43,674 bases of DNA from Myxococcales bacterium (GTDB lineage Bacteria > Myxococcota_A > Bradymonadia > Bradymonadales > GCA-2716585): the NCBI GenBank assembly GCA_002716585.1, contig PBBL01000039.1, forward strand, positions 1 to 43,674, read 5' to 3'. The position numbers were made by a program, and so were the translations under genes. Numbering within the stretch: position 1 is the first letter of the stretch; every line of letters starts with the position of its first letter. Below the pieces are notes generated by a model. The model worked only from the letters and a program-made list of their open reading frames with translations, ran no database searches and had not been told where the DNA came from. Shown here in pieces: positions 31,301 through 39,070 of the stretch.

Positions 31301-31970
31301 GACGAAGCAGCGACAGCGCGGCCGAGCGGTTGTTGGTGCTGTCGCTCAGGCGCTGCGTGAGGGTCATCGCCTGGGCGACGGTCGCCCCCTCGGTCGCCGG
31401 GGCGACGATGAACCACTTGTAGATGGATTTGTCCTCGGTCGCCTTGAGCAGCGCCTTGAGCCGCCTGGGGACCGGGGCGATGTCGTGCCAGAACGCCCAC
31501 CACTCCGTCGCGTTGGAGCTGGCGCTGACGACCCCGCGCGCCACCTTGTCCAGCGTCGCGGCGCTGACCTCGGGGCGGTGCCCGGCGCGCGTCAGCGCCA
31601 CGTCGACCTGGGAGGTGGCGCTGCGCGGCACGTGGACGTCGTCGGCGTCGAAGGCGTCGGGGTGGTGCTGGGCGACGTGGTCGATCAGCGCCTGGGCGTC
31701 GAAGAACCAGCCCTCCATGCGCCACCCGGCGGGCTCGGCTTCGGCGAAGATGCGGTTGAGCAGCTCGACCGCCTGCTCGCGCGTCGCCGCGGCCAGCATG
31801 GGCTTCATGTCCCGCTGTATGTAGTAGACCTCGATATCCGGGTGCGCCGCCGCCGCCCAGAAGACCTCGATCTTCTCGGCTTCGGACAGCTCCTTTGTGC
31901 GCCACTCCCAGCTCCAGCTTTCAGCGAGCGCGTCAACGACCTTCTTGAGCTTCTCTGACATCTCAGCCAT
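28314..31970 (-). CDS. DUF4132 protein with long helical-repeat N-terminal region
   Basis: A 1218-residue protein. ATG 31970 is chosen because GAGGAG lies four bases upstream; the 29 residues before it are Arg-rich shadow. The C-terminal third matches the DUF4132 pattern: RSWSARELRDGLGAHPVYGP, LTLAHPASLTDAELDAWRAR and LSPQPFEQLDRPVLRIQP. Residues about 380-770 are HEAT-like helix pairs (AAVGIQVLGKLGHPDAVPTL, FAEQALDAIGDAATPQLVEG). No signal peptide or membrane helix, so it is cytoplasmic. DUF4132 proteins (E. coli YehI/MolR group) have no settled biochemical function and often sit near MoxR-type ATPases and von Willebrand proteins; none is here. It lies 100 bases after the gene following nuoI and may be its own unit. 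Confidence 0.85.
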   Translation of the reverse strand: MAEMSEKLKKVVDALAESWSWEWRTKELSEAEKIEVFWAAAAHPDIEVYYIQRDMKPMLAAATREQAVELLNRIFAEAEPAGWRMEGWFFDAQALIDHVAQHHPDAFDADDVHVPRSATSQVDVALTRAGHRPEVSAATLDKVARGVVSASSNATEWWAFWHDIAPVPRRLKALLKATEDKSIYKWFIVAPATEGATVAQAMTLTQRLSDSTNNRSAALSLLRHHSEEALKAIEAELGTPDYSANGSLLALAGTLICKDLGRDVPDVVRDAFGEHELKTYGSDESELTREALAVYTPAQRDAMLLAAANSSRSWFCVGLGTDPEPIRLALQLAEKRKSDHYEIKYMVQAFGELPAEFALATVIEALDEGKAKGGKAAVGIQVLGKLGHPDAVPTLLAYAGGSSKGNRAFAEQALDAIGDAATPQLVEGLTARKKGHRRAAAARLVAMAAGGSDVSGPVRDAFDAIKDKEVRELLEPLASGELEAVAASPLDEAIEAADAELVSRLVGEFSEKYGPEKVDAFAQHPVEALLALRGVPERNQNAHHRVTERLTESDHALAPWVLVDVVRALPAKTRVWNVKPYEGALRKLGGKTLEPAAWGLRTMPNTPWAHLLLEVIEAHGRDAHLDLFIAALASKSKTTRDKAAEVLSSAPAEQLTGVLEHLTARSKATRIAAATVCRDNPIPHSADALQAALDKERTADVAALLQSALERVAPPASAAPSDPDSAEAEAPDIDLEAELGGARGRLPKFIDLAALPEITSGGEPLSEKARKGLVLRLKQESADFHDAYTVQLTSAIDPDELNRFGRGLLKQWSAAGQKSSHKWAIYQLSVTANSRALAELAGPLGNMVSSGRHAQAGWYLDAFARHRTLEGPSWVHYWLMRADTRGFRNNAQAAFEAAAAQHGVTPEDLVERVDLFIADTVRERGLDDLGLGADATPLSYGDRAFTPRVNRHGAVVLEDGSGALLADLPEVTRDDDAKAAKASAKALTRLRRRVKNFIEAQASHVARQMIVARSWSARELRDGLGAHPVYGPLLAGVVFHGPGGALVTFHGDHGEDVSGERVALADADTLTLAHPASLTDAELDAWRARLSPQPFEQLDRPVLRIQPSGHSLTVQSAPMTASKLAGLIHEHGFRTTTPEDAGIVYGFERRYPERDVVATISHDGYPVSGPGSWPNQVTIEGVYFRRIASRDSVQAAQVPPTILSELAFELKRFGVTIS

Positions 31971-32070
31971 GGCTCTCCTCACGCGTGTGGTCCTACCTAC
32001 CCCGTCCACAACCCTGCGCTCAGGCGCCTGGGTTGAACCGCGGAGAGGCAACCACACGACGCGTCAGGAT

Positions 32071-32973
32071 TCAATGGATGCGGGCCACAAAACAGAACAT
32101 GCGATCGAGCTGGTCGTCGGAGTGGACCGAGAAGGTCAACCGCCCGGTGTCTTTTCCAGGGGGCAGGGCGACCTCAAAGGGCAGGAAGCCCTCGTCGTGG
32201 TGGCCGAGGGTCGCCTCCCAGATCAGCTCGTCGTCGGCGCGGACGATGAACTCGATCGGGGCGCCGCGCGAGGAGCGCACGGCGTCGAAGGTCTGCCCGA
32301 ACCGCCCGGACAGCGTGCCCTGGAGGGGGACGCCCTCCCAGGCGATCCGCAGCTCGCCGCCCTCGTCGATGGGCATCGCCCACAGGCAGCGGTGGGGCTC
32401 GTTGGTGACGAGCTGGAGCGTCTCGCCGACGTAGAGGAACGGGTCGCGGCGCTTGCAGCGCCACGCGGGGCGCTCGCCGCGGGAGAAGCGATCGCAGACC
32501 TCGCTGCGGTTGGCGTAGACGCGGGTCACCGTCGCCTGCTCCAGCGCCCTCAGGGCGTCCCACCGGGTGGTGTCCTCGCCGCGGGTCAGCGCCAGGACGG
32601 TGACGTCGCCGGTGGGGGTGGCGCGGTCCACGGTCCACGGCGCGGGCAGGCGACGGAGCGCGTGGTCGAGGCGGTCGGTCTCGGTGAGGAGCCAGGCGCG
32701 CTGGTAGGGATCGAGGTCAAACCAGGTGACGTCGGTGGCGGCGACGTAGGGGAGGTCGCCGAGGTGAACGCGGGGGCGGCTGTCCCAGGGCGGATCGACG
32801 AGGAAGGCGTCTGTCTCGGGGTCGGCGTCCCTGGCGACTTCGGCGGCGGCGAGGCGCCAGGAGCCCTCGGAGGGCACGGCGCGCCACTGGAGCTGCTGGG
32901 CGACGAGGGTCGCCGCGGTGGCGGTCAACAGGAGGGCCGCGATGATCAGCCCTGGTGTGCGGTGTTGGGTCAC
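32071..32973 (-). CDS. anchored or secreted protein of unknown function, last gene of nuo operon
   Basis: A 300-residue protein beginning at GTG 32973, nine bases after the nuoI stop. Residues about 8-26 (GLIIAALLLTATAATLVAQ) are a signal anchor or uncleaved signal. The middle is Arg/Asp-rich with three cysteines (EVCDRF, WRCKRR, RCLWAM). The last ~90 residues look like a beta-sandwich (LRIAWEGVPLQGTLSGRFGQ, PIEFIVRADDELIWEATLGH, GRLTFSVHSDDQLDRMFCFV), similar in style to carbohydrate-binding jelly rolls such as NPCBM, but that is only a resemblance. Position in the operon suggests co-expression with complex I. No family is recognised and an electron-transfer role is not supported by any cofactor motif. 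Confidence 0.65.
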   Translation of the reverse strand: MTQHRTPGLIIAALLLTATAATLVAQQLQWRAVPSEGSWRLAAAEVARDADPETDAFLVDPPWDSRPRVHLGDLPYVAATDVTWFDLDPYQRAWLLTETDRLDHALRRLPAPWTVDRATPTGDVTVLALTRGEDTTRWDALRALEQATVTRVYANRSEVCDRFSRGERPAWRCKRRDPFLYVGETLQLVTNEPHRCLWAMPIDEGGELRIAWEGVPLQGTLSGRFGQTFDAVRSSRGAPIEFIVRADDELIWEATLGHHDEGFLPFEVALPPGKDTGRLTFSVHSDDQLDRMFCFVARIH

Positions 32974-32982
32974 GGGCTCGTA

Positions 32983-33555
32983 TCAGAAGGACCGACGCCC
33001 ACCCTGAACCGCGCGCGAGTGATCGCCCGCCTCCATCAGCAGGTCGCGGGCGTAGAAGGCGCGCTCGCGGGCGCGCAGCTCACCTTCGAGGGCGTTGAAG
33101 TCGTCGGTGTCCTCGGCGATGAAGGGGGAGCAGTGGACGCCGGTGTCCATGCGGATCGCGTCGCAGGGGCAGGCCTCGACGCAGAGGCCGCAGACGATGC
33201 AGCGGAGCTGATCGATGACGAAGGTCTCCGGGTACTTCTCGACGGAGGGGTCGTCGTGCTCGGCCGCCTCGATGTGGATGCAGTTGGCCGGGCAGATGGT
33301 CGAGCAGCACATGCAGGCCACGCAGCGCACCTGACCGTCCTCGCGCACCATGAGGCGGTGGCGACCCCGGTAGCGCGCCGGGTAGGGGCGCTGCTCCTCG
33401 GGATAGGAGACGGTGACGATGTTCTCGCTGGGCTTGGCGATCGCCCCGAAGAAGTGCTTGAGGGTCACGCCCATGCCCTTGAAGATCTCAGGCAGGTAGG
33501 TCTGAACCCAGAACCCGCGCTTCTGTCGTTCCAGCGTGACGGTCTGAGCGGCCAT
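32983..33555 (-). CDS. nuoI: NADH-quinone oxidoreductase subunit I
   Basis: NuoI is the ferredoxin-like subunit of complex I that carries clusters N6a and N6b between NuoG and NuoB. The 190-residue protein has both 4Fe-4S sets: CVACMCCSTICP and CIVCGLCVEACP, each C-x2-C-x2-C-x3-CP. The motif start RYRGRHRLMVREDGQVRCVA is typical. AAGGA lies nine bases before ATG 33555. nuoH is 71 bases upstream. In most bacteria nuoJ follows; here the next gene encodes an unknown anchored protein. High confidence. Confidence 0.96.
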   Translation of the reverse strand: MAAQTVTLERQKRGFWVQTYLPEIFKGMGVTLKHFFGAIAKPSENIVTVSYPEEQRPYPARYRGRHRLMVREDGQVRCVACMCCSTICPANCIHIEAAEHDDPSVEKYPETFVIDQLRCIVCGLCVEACPCDAIRMDTGVHCSPFIAEDTDDFNALEGELRARERAFYARDLLMEAGDHSRAVQGGRRSF

Positions 33556-33626
33556 AACAGTTCATCCTTGGCGAGGTGTCACCCGACGAGCCCGCTCGCT
33601 GCGGGGGTCGAGAGACACCATGGGGT

Positions 33627-34910
33627 CTACACGAGCAGGATCACCAGCGCGGTGATCAGCAGGTTGGCGATGCTGAGCGGGAGCAGGATCTTCCAACCGA
33701 GGTGCATGATCTGGTCGTAGCGAAAGCGGGGCACCGTCCAGCGAAACTGGAGCTGGAGGAAGCACATCAGCAGGACCTTGGTGACGAACCCGCCGATGCG
33801 GAGCGCGACCACGAGCCAGTAGGGCAGGGCGATGTCCGGCGCGAAGTTGGTGTTGGCGGTCAGGGCGCTCTGGGCGGCCTCGACGGTGAGCTGCTGGGCG
33901 GCGACGGCGCTCGGCATGCTGGCGGCGGTGAAGTGGAAGCCGTCGGCGTAGAGCCAGGGCACCTGCCAGCCGCCGAGGAACAGCGTTGAGACGATGGCGG
34001 CGATGAAGACCACGGTCACGAACTCCCCGAGGGAGAAGACCGCGAACTTCATGGCGCTGTACTCGGTGAAGTAGCCCGCGACCAGCTCCGACTCGGCCTC
34101 GGGCATGTCGAACGGGGCGCGCTTGCTCTCGGCGATGCTGGCGGTCAGGAACAGGAAGAAGGCCAGCGGCTGGAGCACGATGCCCCACTGGGGCAGGAAG
34201 CCGAACAGCAGCTCGCCCTGCTCGCGGACCAGCTCGTTGACGTCGAGGGTGCCGTAGATCATCAGGATGCCGGCCAGCGACAGGCCCATGGAGACCTCGT
34301 AGGAGATCATCTGGGCGCTGGCGCGCAGCCCGCCGAGGAGGCTGAACTTGGAGTTGGAGGCCCACCCGGCGATGGCGGAGCCGTAGACCGCGAGCCCGGT
34401 GACGGCGAAGATGTAGAGCAGCCCGGAGTGGATGTTGGCGACCTGGAACCAGTGGTTGAGGTCGGCGTTGAACAGTGGGTTGCTCAGCTCGGCGAGCGGG
34501 GCGTTGGCGAGCGCGCCCAGCTCCTCGGGGAAGCAGTAGTCCTTGCCCGCGATGGGGGCGGCCATGGCCCCGGTGCAGGCGTAGTCCATGAAGGGGACGA
34601 TGGCGAAGATGACCATGGCGGGCATCAGGCCGAGCATCGGGGCGAGCAGGTGGAGCTTGCGGTTGGCGCCGTGGGGGACGAAGTCCTCCTTGAGGAGCAT
34701 CTTGAGGCCGTCGGCGATCAGGTGGAAGAGGCCGTTCAGGCGCAGATCCTTGCGGAACAGGTAGGCGCGGTTCGGCCCCTTGCGGCGCTGGATGTAGGCC
34801 GACTGCTTGCGCTCAGCCAGGGTCAGCATGCTGCCGATGAGCATGGCGAACCCGAACACGATCACCCCGATCTTGAGCAGCGGGATGAGGGCGACGTCGA
34901 TAAAGTTCAT
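33627..34910 (-). CDS. nuoH: NADH-quinone oxidoreductase subunit H with two long loop insertions
   Basis: NuoH is the membrane subunit that forms much of the quinone-binding cavity of complex I. Family segments are clear: TLAERKQSAYIQRRKGPNRA, DGLKMLLKEDFVP, VYGSAIAGWASNSKFSLLGG, RASAQMISYEVSMGLSLAG, SIAESKRAPFDMPEAESELV, GYFTEYSAMKFAVFSLGE. At 427 residues it is about 90-100 longer than usual. The extra length is in two places: about residues 108-155, between helices 2 and 3, with two cysteines (C112, C126) that could pair, and about 328-365, an Ala-rich loop (MPSAVAAQQLTVEAAQSALT). Both should be on the periplasmic side by family topology. High confidence for identity. Confidence 0.95.
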   Translation of the reverse strand: MNFIDVALIPLLKIGVIVFGFAMLIGSMLTLAERKQSAYIQRRKGPNRAYLFRKDLRLNGLFHLIADGLKMLLKEDFVPHGANRKLHLLAPMLGLMPAMVIFAIVPFMDYACTGAMAAPIAGKDYCFPEELGALANAPLAELSNPLFNADLNHWFQVANIHSGLLYIFAVTGLAVYGSAIAGWASNSKFSLLGGLRASAQMISYEVSMGLSLAGILMIYGTLDVNELVREQGELLFGFLPQWGIVLQPLAFFLFLTASIAESKRAPFDMPEAESELVAGYFTEYSAMKFAVFSLGEFVTVVFIAAIVSTLFLGGWQVPWLYADGFHFTAASMPSAVAAQQLTVEAAQSALTANTNFAPDIALPYWLVVALRIGGFVTKVLLMCFLQLQFRWTVPRFRYDQIMHLGWKILLPLSIANLLITALVILLV

Positions 34911-34965
34911 GGCGTGGCTTCGGCTCCTTTCCTTCGGTAGCTCGGCCCCTGCCTCGCGGCACGGG

Positions 34966-36570
34966 TCAGGGCGCGGCGGCCTCCTCGGGGGCGTCGTCGT
35001 CGGCTTCGGTCGTCTCGGCTTCGGGCGCTTCGGGCGCGGGCTGGGCGTTGGCCTTCATCGCCTCCCACATCTCCTCCTGGAGCTTGGCGATGAAGGTGGT
35101 GGTCAGCGGCGCGCCGAGGCGAGCGGCGAGCTTCATCGCGATCTGCCAGTCGGGCAGGGAGCTGCCCAGGGGCTTGAAGGCCTCGCGCGTCTGCTGGGCG
35201 ACGCCGTCGCAGTTGATGTAGGTGCCGCGCTGCTCGGCGTGGGTGCTGGCGGGCAGGATCACCCGGGCCAGCTCATCGAGCCCGTCGCCGCGCGGCGCCT
35301 GGAGCACGAACAGGTCCAGCTCGCGGAGCAGCTCGCGGAACCGCTCGGCCTGCGCCCCCTCGACCGGCACCTCGGAGCCCATCATGTAGAGGATCTTGAT
35401 CTGCCCGGACTCCATGTCGGCGAGCAGCTGCTCGAAGGGCTGGGGTCGCTGGCCGCGGGGGAACTGGAGCAGGAGCCCGTTGCGGTTGGGGTTCTTGTCG
35501 CGCTGGATCAGGAAGTCGTCCTGATCGCCGTGGGGGCGGCCGCCGACGTAGTGCCGGGTGCAGCCGAGCGCCTCCTCGGCGAAGCGCCGGGCCATGTACA
35601 GCCCCTCACACGAGCTCTGCGGGCTGAACACGAAGCCCACCTTGTCGGCGCCCTCCTCGCCGAGGGCGTCGATGCTCTCACGCAGGAGCGCGGCGCCCTT
35701 CTCGGCGACCTGCGGCCAGGTGTAGGCGGCGCCGTTGATGAGCGGCTTGAGCATGCGGTCGCGGTGCAGCTCCTTGTAGGAGAGGCGCCCGGCGTCGCAC
35801 ATCCAGTAGTCGTTGATCTCCGGGTTGTAGCGGGGGCGGTAGCGCTGCACCTCGCTGCGGTGCTGCTCCATGTGGATGGAGCAGCCGCGCGAGCAGCCGG
35901 CGCAGATGGAGTCGGTGCTCTTGAGGAGCCAGACCCGGCACTTGAAGCGGAAGTCGCGGCTGGTGAGCGCGCCGACCGGGCAGAGGTCGACGGTGCACAT
36001 GGAGTAGTTGTTGTCGAGCTCGCGGCCAGGGAAGGTGCGGATCTCGCTGCGATCGCCGCGCTCGACCACGGTCAGCTCGTTGGTGCCGGTGATCTCGTCG
36101 CAGAACCGGACGCAGCGGGTGCAGAGGATGCAGCGCTCGCCGTCGTACACGACCTCCGGGCCGATGGGGTAGACCTTGACCTTGGACACCTTCGGGGTGC
36201 GCAGCCGCGACTCCTGGGTGTCGTAGTCCATGTAGTAGTCCTGGAGCTTGCACTCACCGGCCTGATCGCAGATCGGGCAGTCCACCGGGTGGTTGACGAG
36301 GATGAACTCCAGCACGGCGCGGCGCGACTGGACGACGCGCTCGCTGTCGGTCTGGACCTCCATCTTGTCGGAGACCTGGGTGTAGCAGGCGGGCAGCAGC
36401 TTGCGGGCGCCTTTGACCTCGACGAGGCACATGCGGCAGTTGGCGGGCACCGACAGCCCGGGGTGGTAGCAGAAGTGGGGGATGTCGAACCCCAGCTCGG
36501 CCGCCGCCTGGATGATGGTGGTCCCGCGCTCAACCGTAATCGACTTGCCGTTGATCTTGCACTTGGGCAT
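34966..36570 (-). CDS. nuoG: NADH-quinone oxidoreductase subunit G, short form
   Basis: NuoG carries the iron-sulfur chain at the entry of complex I. The 534 residues show the 2Fe-2S domain (FCYHPGLSVPANCRMCLVEV), the His-Cys3 4Fe-4S site HPVDCPICDQAGEC, a ferredoxin-like pair (CILCTRCVRFCDE and CTVDLCPVGAL) and the start of the molybdopterin-oxidoreductase-like domain with CAGCSRGCSI. The rest of that domain is much reduced compared with E. coli (about 900 residues) and ends in an Ala/Glu-rich tail. Short NuoG forms exist in other bacteria. nuoD lies 52 bases upstream and nuoH 55 bases downstream. Its direct electron donor, NuoF, is not encoded in the window. Confidence 0.94.
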   Translation of the reverse strand: MPKCKINGKSITVERGTTIIQAAAELGFDIPHFCYHPGLSVPANCRMCLVEVKGARKLLPACYTQVSDKMEVQTDSERVVQSRRAVLEFILVNHPVDCPICDQAGECKLQDYYMDYDTQESRLRTPKVSKVKVYPIGPEVVYDGERCILCTRCVRFCDEITGTNELTVVERGDRSEIRTFPGRELDNNYSMCTVDLCPVGALTSRDFRFKCRVWLLKSTDSICAGCSRGCSIHMEQHRSEVQRYRPRYNPEINDYWMCDAGRLSYKELHRDRMLKPLINGAAYTWPQVAEKGAALLRESIDALGEEGADKVGFVFSPQSSCEGLYMARRFAEEALGCTRHYVGGRPHGDQDDFLIQRDKNPNRNGLLLQFPRGQRPQPFEQLLADMESGQIKILYMMGSEVPVEGAQAERFRELLRELDLFVLQAPRGDGLDELARVILPASTHAEQRGTYINCDGVAQQTREAFKPLGSSLPDWQIAMKLAARLGAPLTTTFIAKLQEEMWEAMKANAQPAPEAPEAETTEADDDAPEEAAAP

Positions 36571-36622
36571 GTCTGTCGTCTCCTCCCGCTCCCTGGCCAG
36601 GCGCTCCGGCGCCCGATGAGGC

Positions 36623-37828
36623 TCAGCGATCGATCTCGCCGCCGATCATGTTGATGGTGTCGAACGTGGGGATGATGTCGGCGATCATCGCGCCCTCGAT
36701 CATCTTGTGGATGGCGGGCATGTGGTAGAAGCTCGGCGAGCGGACGCTGACCTTCCAGGGGTTGCCGGTGCCGTTGGAGACGACGTAGTAGCCCAGCTCT
36801 CCGTTGCCGGCCTCGGTGTAGCTGTAGATCTCACCGGCGGGCACCTGGATCCCCTCGAAGATGATCTTGAAGTGGTTGATCATCCCCTCGATCGAGTTGT
36901 AGACCCGCTCCTTCTCGGGGAGCACGACCCGTGGGTCGTCGCAGTTGACCGGCCCGTCGGGCATCTTGGCGACGCACTGGTCGATGATCCGGATCGACTG
37001 GCGCATCTCCTCCATGCGGATGAGGTAGCGGTCGAAGTTGTCGCCGGTCGTGCCGACGGGGACGTCGAAGTCGATGTCGCCGTAGGCGAAGTAGGGGTGG
37101 TCCTTGCGGAGGTCGTAGTCGATGCCGGTGGAGCGCATGCAGGGGCCGGAGTAGCCGTAGCTGATGGCGTCCTCCTGGGAGATGATCCCGGTGCCCTGCA
37201 TGCGGTCGAGGAAGATCCGGTTCTTGGTCAGGAGCTTATCGACGTCGTCGATGATCTCCAGCAGCCGCTCGCGCTTGACTCGCCAGCTGTCGGCGAAGTC
37301 GGGGGTGATGTCGTCCTTGAGCCCACCGATGCGGGCGTAGGTGACGGTCATCCGGGCGCCGGTGACCTCCTCGGTGAGGTCCCAGATCAGCTCGCGGCCC
37401 TCGATGGCGTAGAGGAAGGCGCTGAACCCGCCCAGCTCCAGCGATCCGGCGCCGACGCAGGTGAGGTGATCGCTGAGGCGGCTGACCTCGCCCATGATGG
37501 TGCGGATGGTGTTGCAGCGCGGGGTGGCCTCGATCTCGAGGAGTTTTTCGGCGGCGAGCGCGAAGCCGAAGTTGTTGAGCAGGGGGCTGACGTAGTTGAG
37601 GCGGTCGGTGTAGGGGAAGACCTGGGTCCAGGTGGCGTGCTCGCACTCCTTCTCGAAGCCGCGGTGGAGGTAGCCGATCTCGGGGTCGACCTTGATGACG
37701 GTCTCACCGTCGAGGGTGAGGACCATGCGGACGGTGCCGTGCATGGCCGGGTGGGACGGGCCCATGTTGAGGAGCATGGGCTCGGTGTGGAGGTCGTTGA
37801 TGTCGTCGTGCTCGATCTCGGCGGTCAT
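36623..37828 (-). CDS. nuoD: NADH-quinone oxidoreductase subunit D
   Basis: NuoD is the 49-kDa subunit that lines the quinone site next to NuoB. ATG 37828 gives 401 residues, the usual size; the open frame before it is a Ser/Arg-rich shadow of nuoC. Family segments: NMGPSHPAMHGTVRMVLTLD, EIGYLHRGFEKECEHATWTQ, PYTDRLNYVSPLLNN, GEVSRLSDHLTCVG, GYSGPCMRSTGIDYDLRKDH and the C-terminus DIIPTFDTINMIGGEIDR. The quinone-site His is in PSHPAMHG. nuoC ends 40 bases upstream. High confidence. Confidence 0.97.
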   Translation of the reverse strand: MTAEIEHDDINDLHTEPMLLNMGPSHPAMHGTVRMVLTLDGETVIKVDPEIGYLHRGFEKECEHATWTQVFPYTDRLNYVSPLLNNFGFALAAEKLLEIEATPRCNTIRTIMGEVSRLSDHLTCVGAGSLELGGFSAFLYAIEGRELIWDLTEEVTGARMTVTYARIGGLKDDITPDFADSWRVKRERLLEIIDDVDKLLTKNRIFLDRMQGTGIISQEDAISYGYSGPCMRSTGIDYDLRKDHPYFAYGDIDFDVPVGTTGDNFDRYLIRMEEMRQSIRIIDQCVAKMPDGPVNCDDPRVVLPEKERVYNSIEGMINHFKIIFEGIQVPAGEIYSYTEAGNGELGYYVVSNGTGNPWKVSVRSPSFYHMPAIHKMIEGAMIADIIPTFDTINMIGGEIDR

Positions 37829-37868
37829 GGTCGTTGCTCGCTCGGTGGTGGCGGCCAGGCGCGGTGGC

Positions 37869-38417
37869 CTAGGAGCGCGATCCCTGCTCGGGCTGCTGCT
37901 TGTGGAACGTCTTGAACTCCTCGATGGCGTCGCGCTCGGTCTTGCGCAGCTCAACGCGGGGCTGCGACGCCTGCTTGTCGTAGTCCTTGCGCAGCGGGTG
38001 GCCGTCGAACTCCTCGTACATCAGGATCCGGCGCAGGTCGGGGTGCCCCTTGAAGTCGACCCCGTACATGTCCCAGACCTCGCGCTCGGCCCAGTTGGCG
38101 CACCCGAACAGGTCGTGGACGCTGTCGATGGTGGGGTCGTCCTCGGGCACGGCGGCCTTGATGACGACCTGGGTCTTGTTGGACATGGAGTAGAGGACGT
38201 AGACGACCTCAAAGCGGGGGTCGCGGTGGAGGTAATCGACGCACGTGAGGTGACGCAGCATGTTGTACTGCATCTTCTCCTCATCGCGCAGGTACTCCAG
38301 GATCTCGCGGACGGCGTCCTTGTCGATCAACGCGGTGTCCATCCCGAGCCGCTCGCTGGTGTCGAGGACGACCTTGCGGAACTTGCGCCCCAGCTTCTTG
38401 ATGTCCGACTTGCTCAT
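37869..38417 (-). CDS. nuoC: NADH-quinone oxidoreductase subunit C
   Basis: NuoC is the 30-kDa peripheral subunit that packs against NuoD. The 182 residues carry the family signature ANWAEREVWDMYGVDFKGHP followed by DLRRILMYEEFDGHPLRKDY. It is separate from NuoD, not fused as in E. coli. nuoB ends 104 bases upstream. The Gln/Glu-rich C-terminus (TFHKQQPEQGSRS) is variable in the family. High confidence. Confidence 0.96.
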   Translation of the reverse strand: MSKSDIKKLGRKFRKVVLDTSERLGMDTALIDKDAVREILEYLRDEEKMQYNMLRHLTCVDYLHRDPRFEVVYVLYSMSNKTQVVIKAAVPEDDPTIDSVHDLFGCANWAEREVWDMYGVDFKGHPDLRRILMYEEFDGHPLRKDYDKQASQPRVELRKTERDAIEEFKTFHKQQPEQGSRS

Positions 38418-38521
38418 ACGGTCGCATCCCTTGCGGCGCGCCGCCCGGCCTCAGGTCGCCCGTGACGCGTCAGGGAGCGTCGGTACGTGGCGCGGCGCGC
38501 GTGAGTGGTCGAGGTCGGCGG

Positions 38522-39070
38522 TCAGGGCACGCTCGGCTTGAGCGGGTCCTGGCCGGAGAGTCCTTCGTGGAGGGCGCGCGTGCGGCGCCGCTCGTAGGCG
38601 TACTTGTCCCAGGACTCGCTCTGGATCTTGTTCTGCAGCTCCACCAGGGCGTCGATGACCTGCTCCGGCCGCGGGGGGCAGCCGGGGATGTAGACATCGA
38701 CGGGGATGAGCTTGTCGATCCCCTGGACGGTGGCGTAGTTGTCGTAGAAGCCGCCGGTGGAGGCGCAGACGCCGAAGCTGATCACCCACTTCGGCTCGGT
38801 CATCTGGGCGTAGACCGTCTGGAGGAACGGCGCCAGCTTGTGGTTGACCGTCCCGACGACGAACAGCAGGTCCGCCTGGCGAGGTGAGAAGCGGGGGATC
38901 TCGGCGCCGAAGCGGGCGATGTCGTAGCGGCTGGCCGCGGTGGCCATGTACTCCATCCCGCAGCAGGCGGTGACGAACGGGTATTGGAACAACGAGAACT
39001 TGCGCGCCCAGTTGACCGCGGGGCCAAGCTTCGACGTGATGAATCCAGGGAGTTTCTGCTCTAGTCCCAT
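38522..39070 (-). CDS. nuoB: NADH-quinone oxidoreductase subunit B
   Basis: NuoB holds cluster N2, the last iron-sulfur centre before quinone. ATG 39070 gives 182 residues and is preceded by GGAGGGC; a GTG at 39091 would add seven residues. Family features: the tandem cysteines in TACCGMEYMATAASRYDIAR, VVGTVNHKLAPFLQ, FGVCASTGGFYDNYATVQG and VDVYIPGCPPRPEQVIDAL provide the N2 ligands. The start overlaps the end of nuoA by ten bases, which suggests translational coupling. High confidence. Confidence 0.97.
   Translation of the reverse strand: MGLEQKLPGFITSKLGPAVNWARKFSLFQYPFVTACCGMEYMATAASRYDIARFGAEIPRFSPRQADLLFVVGTVNHKLAPFLQTVYAQMTEPKWVISFGVCASTGGFYDNYATVQGIDKLIPVDVYIPGCPPRPEQVIDALVELQNKIQSESWDKYAYERRRTRALHEGLSGQDPLKPSVP

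Noticed and set aside
34807..36654. 615-codon plus-strand frame opposite nuoG and nuoH
   Set aside because: Antisense to well-supported complex I genes; Ala/Val/Gly/Leu low-complexity product.
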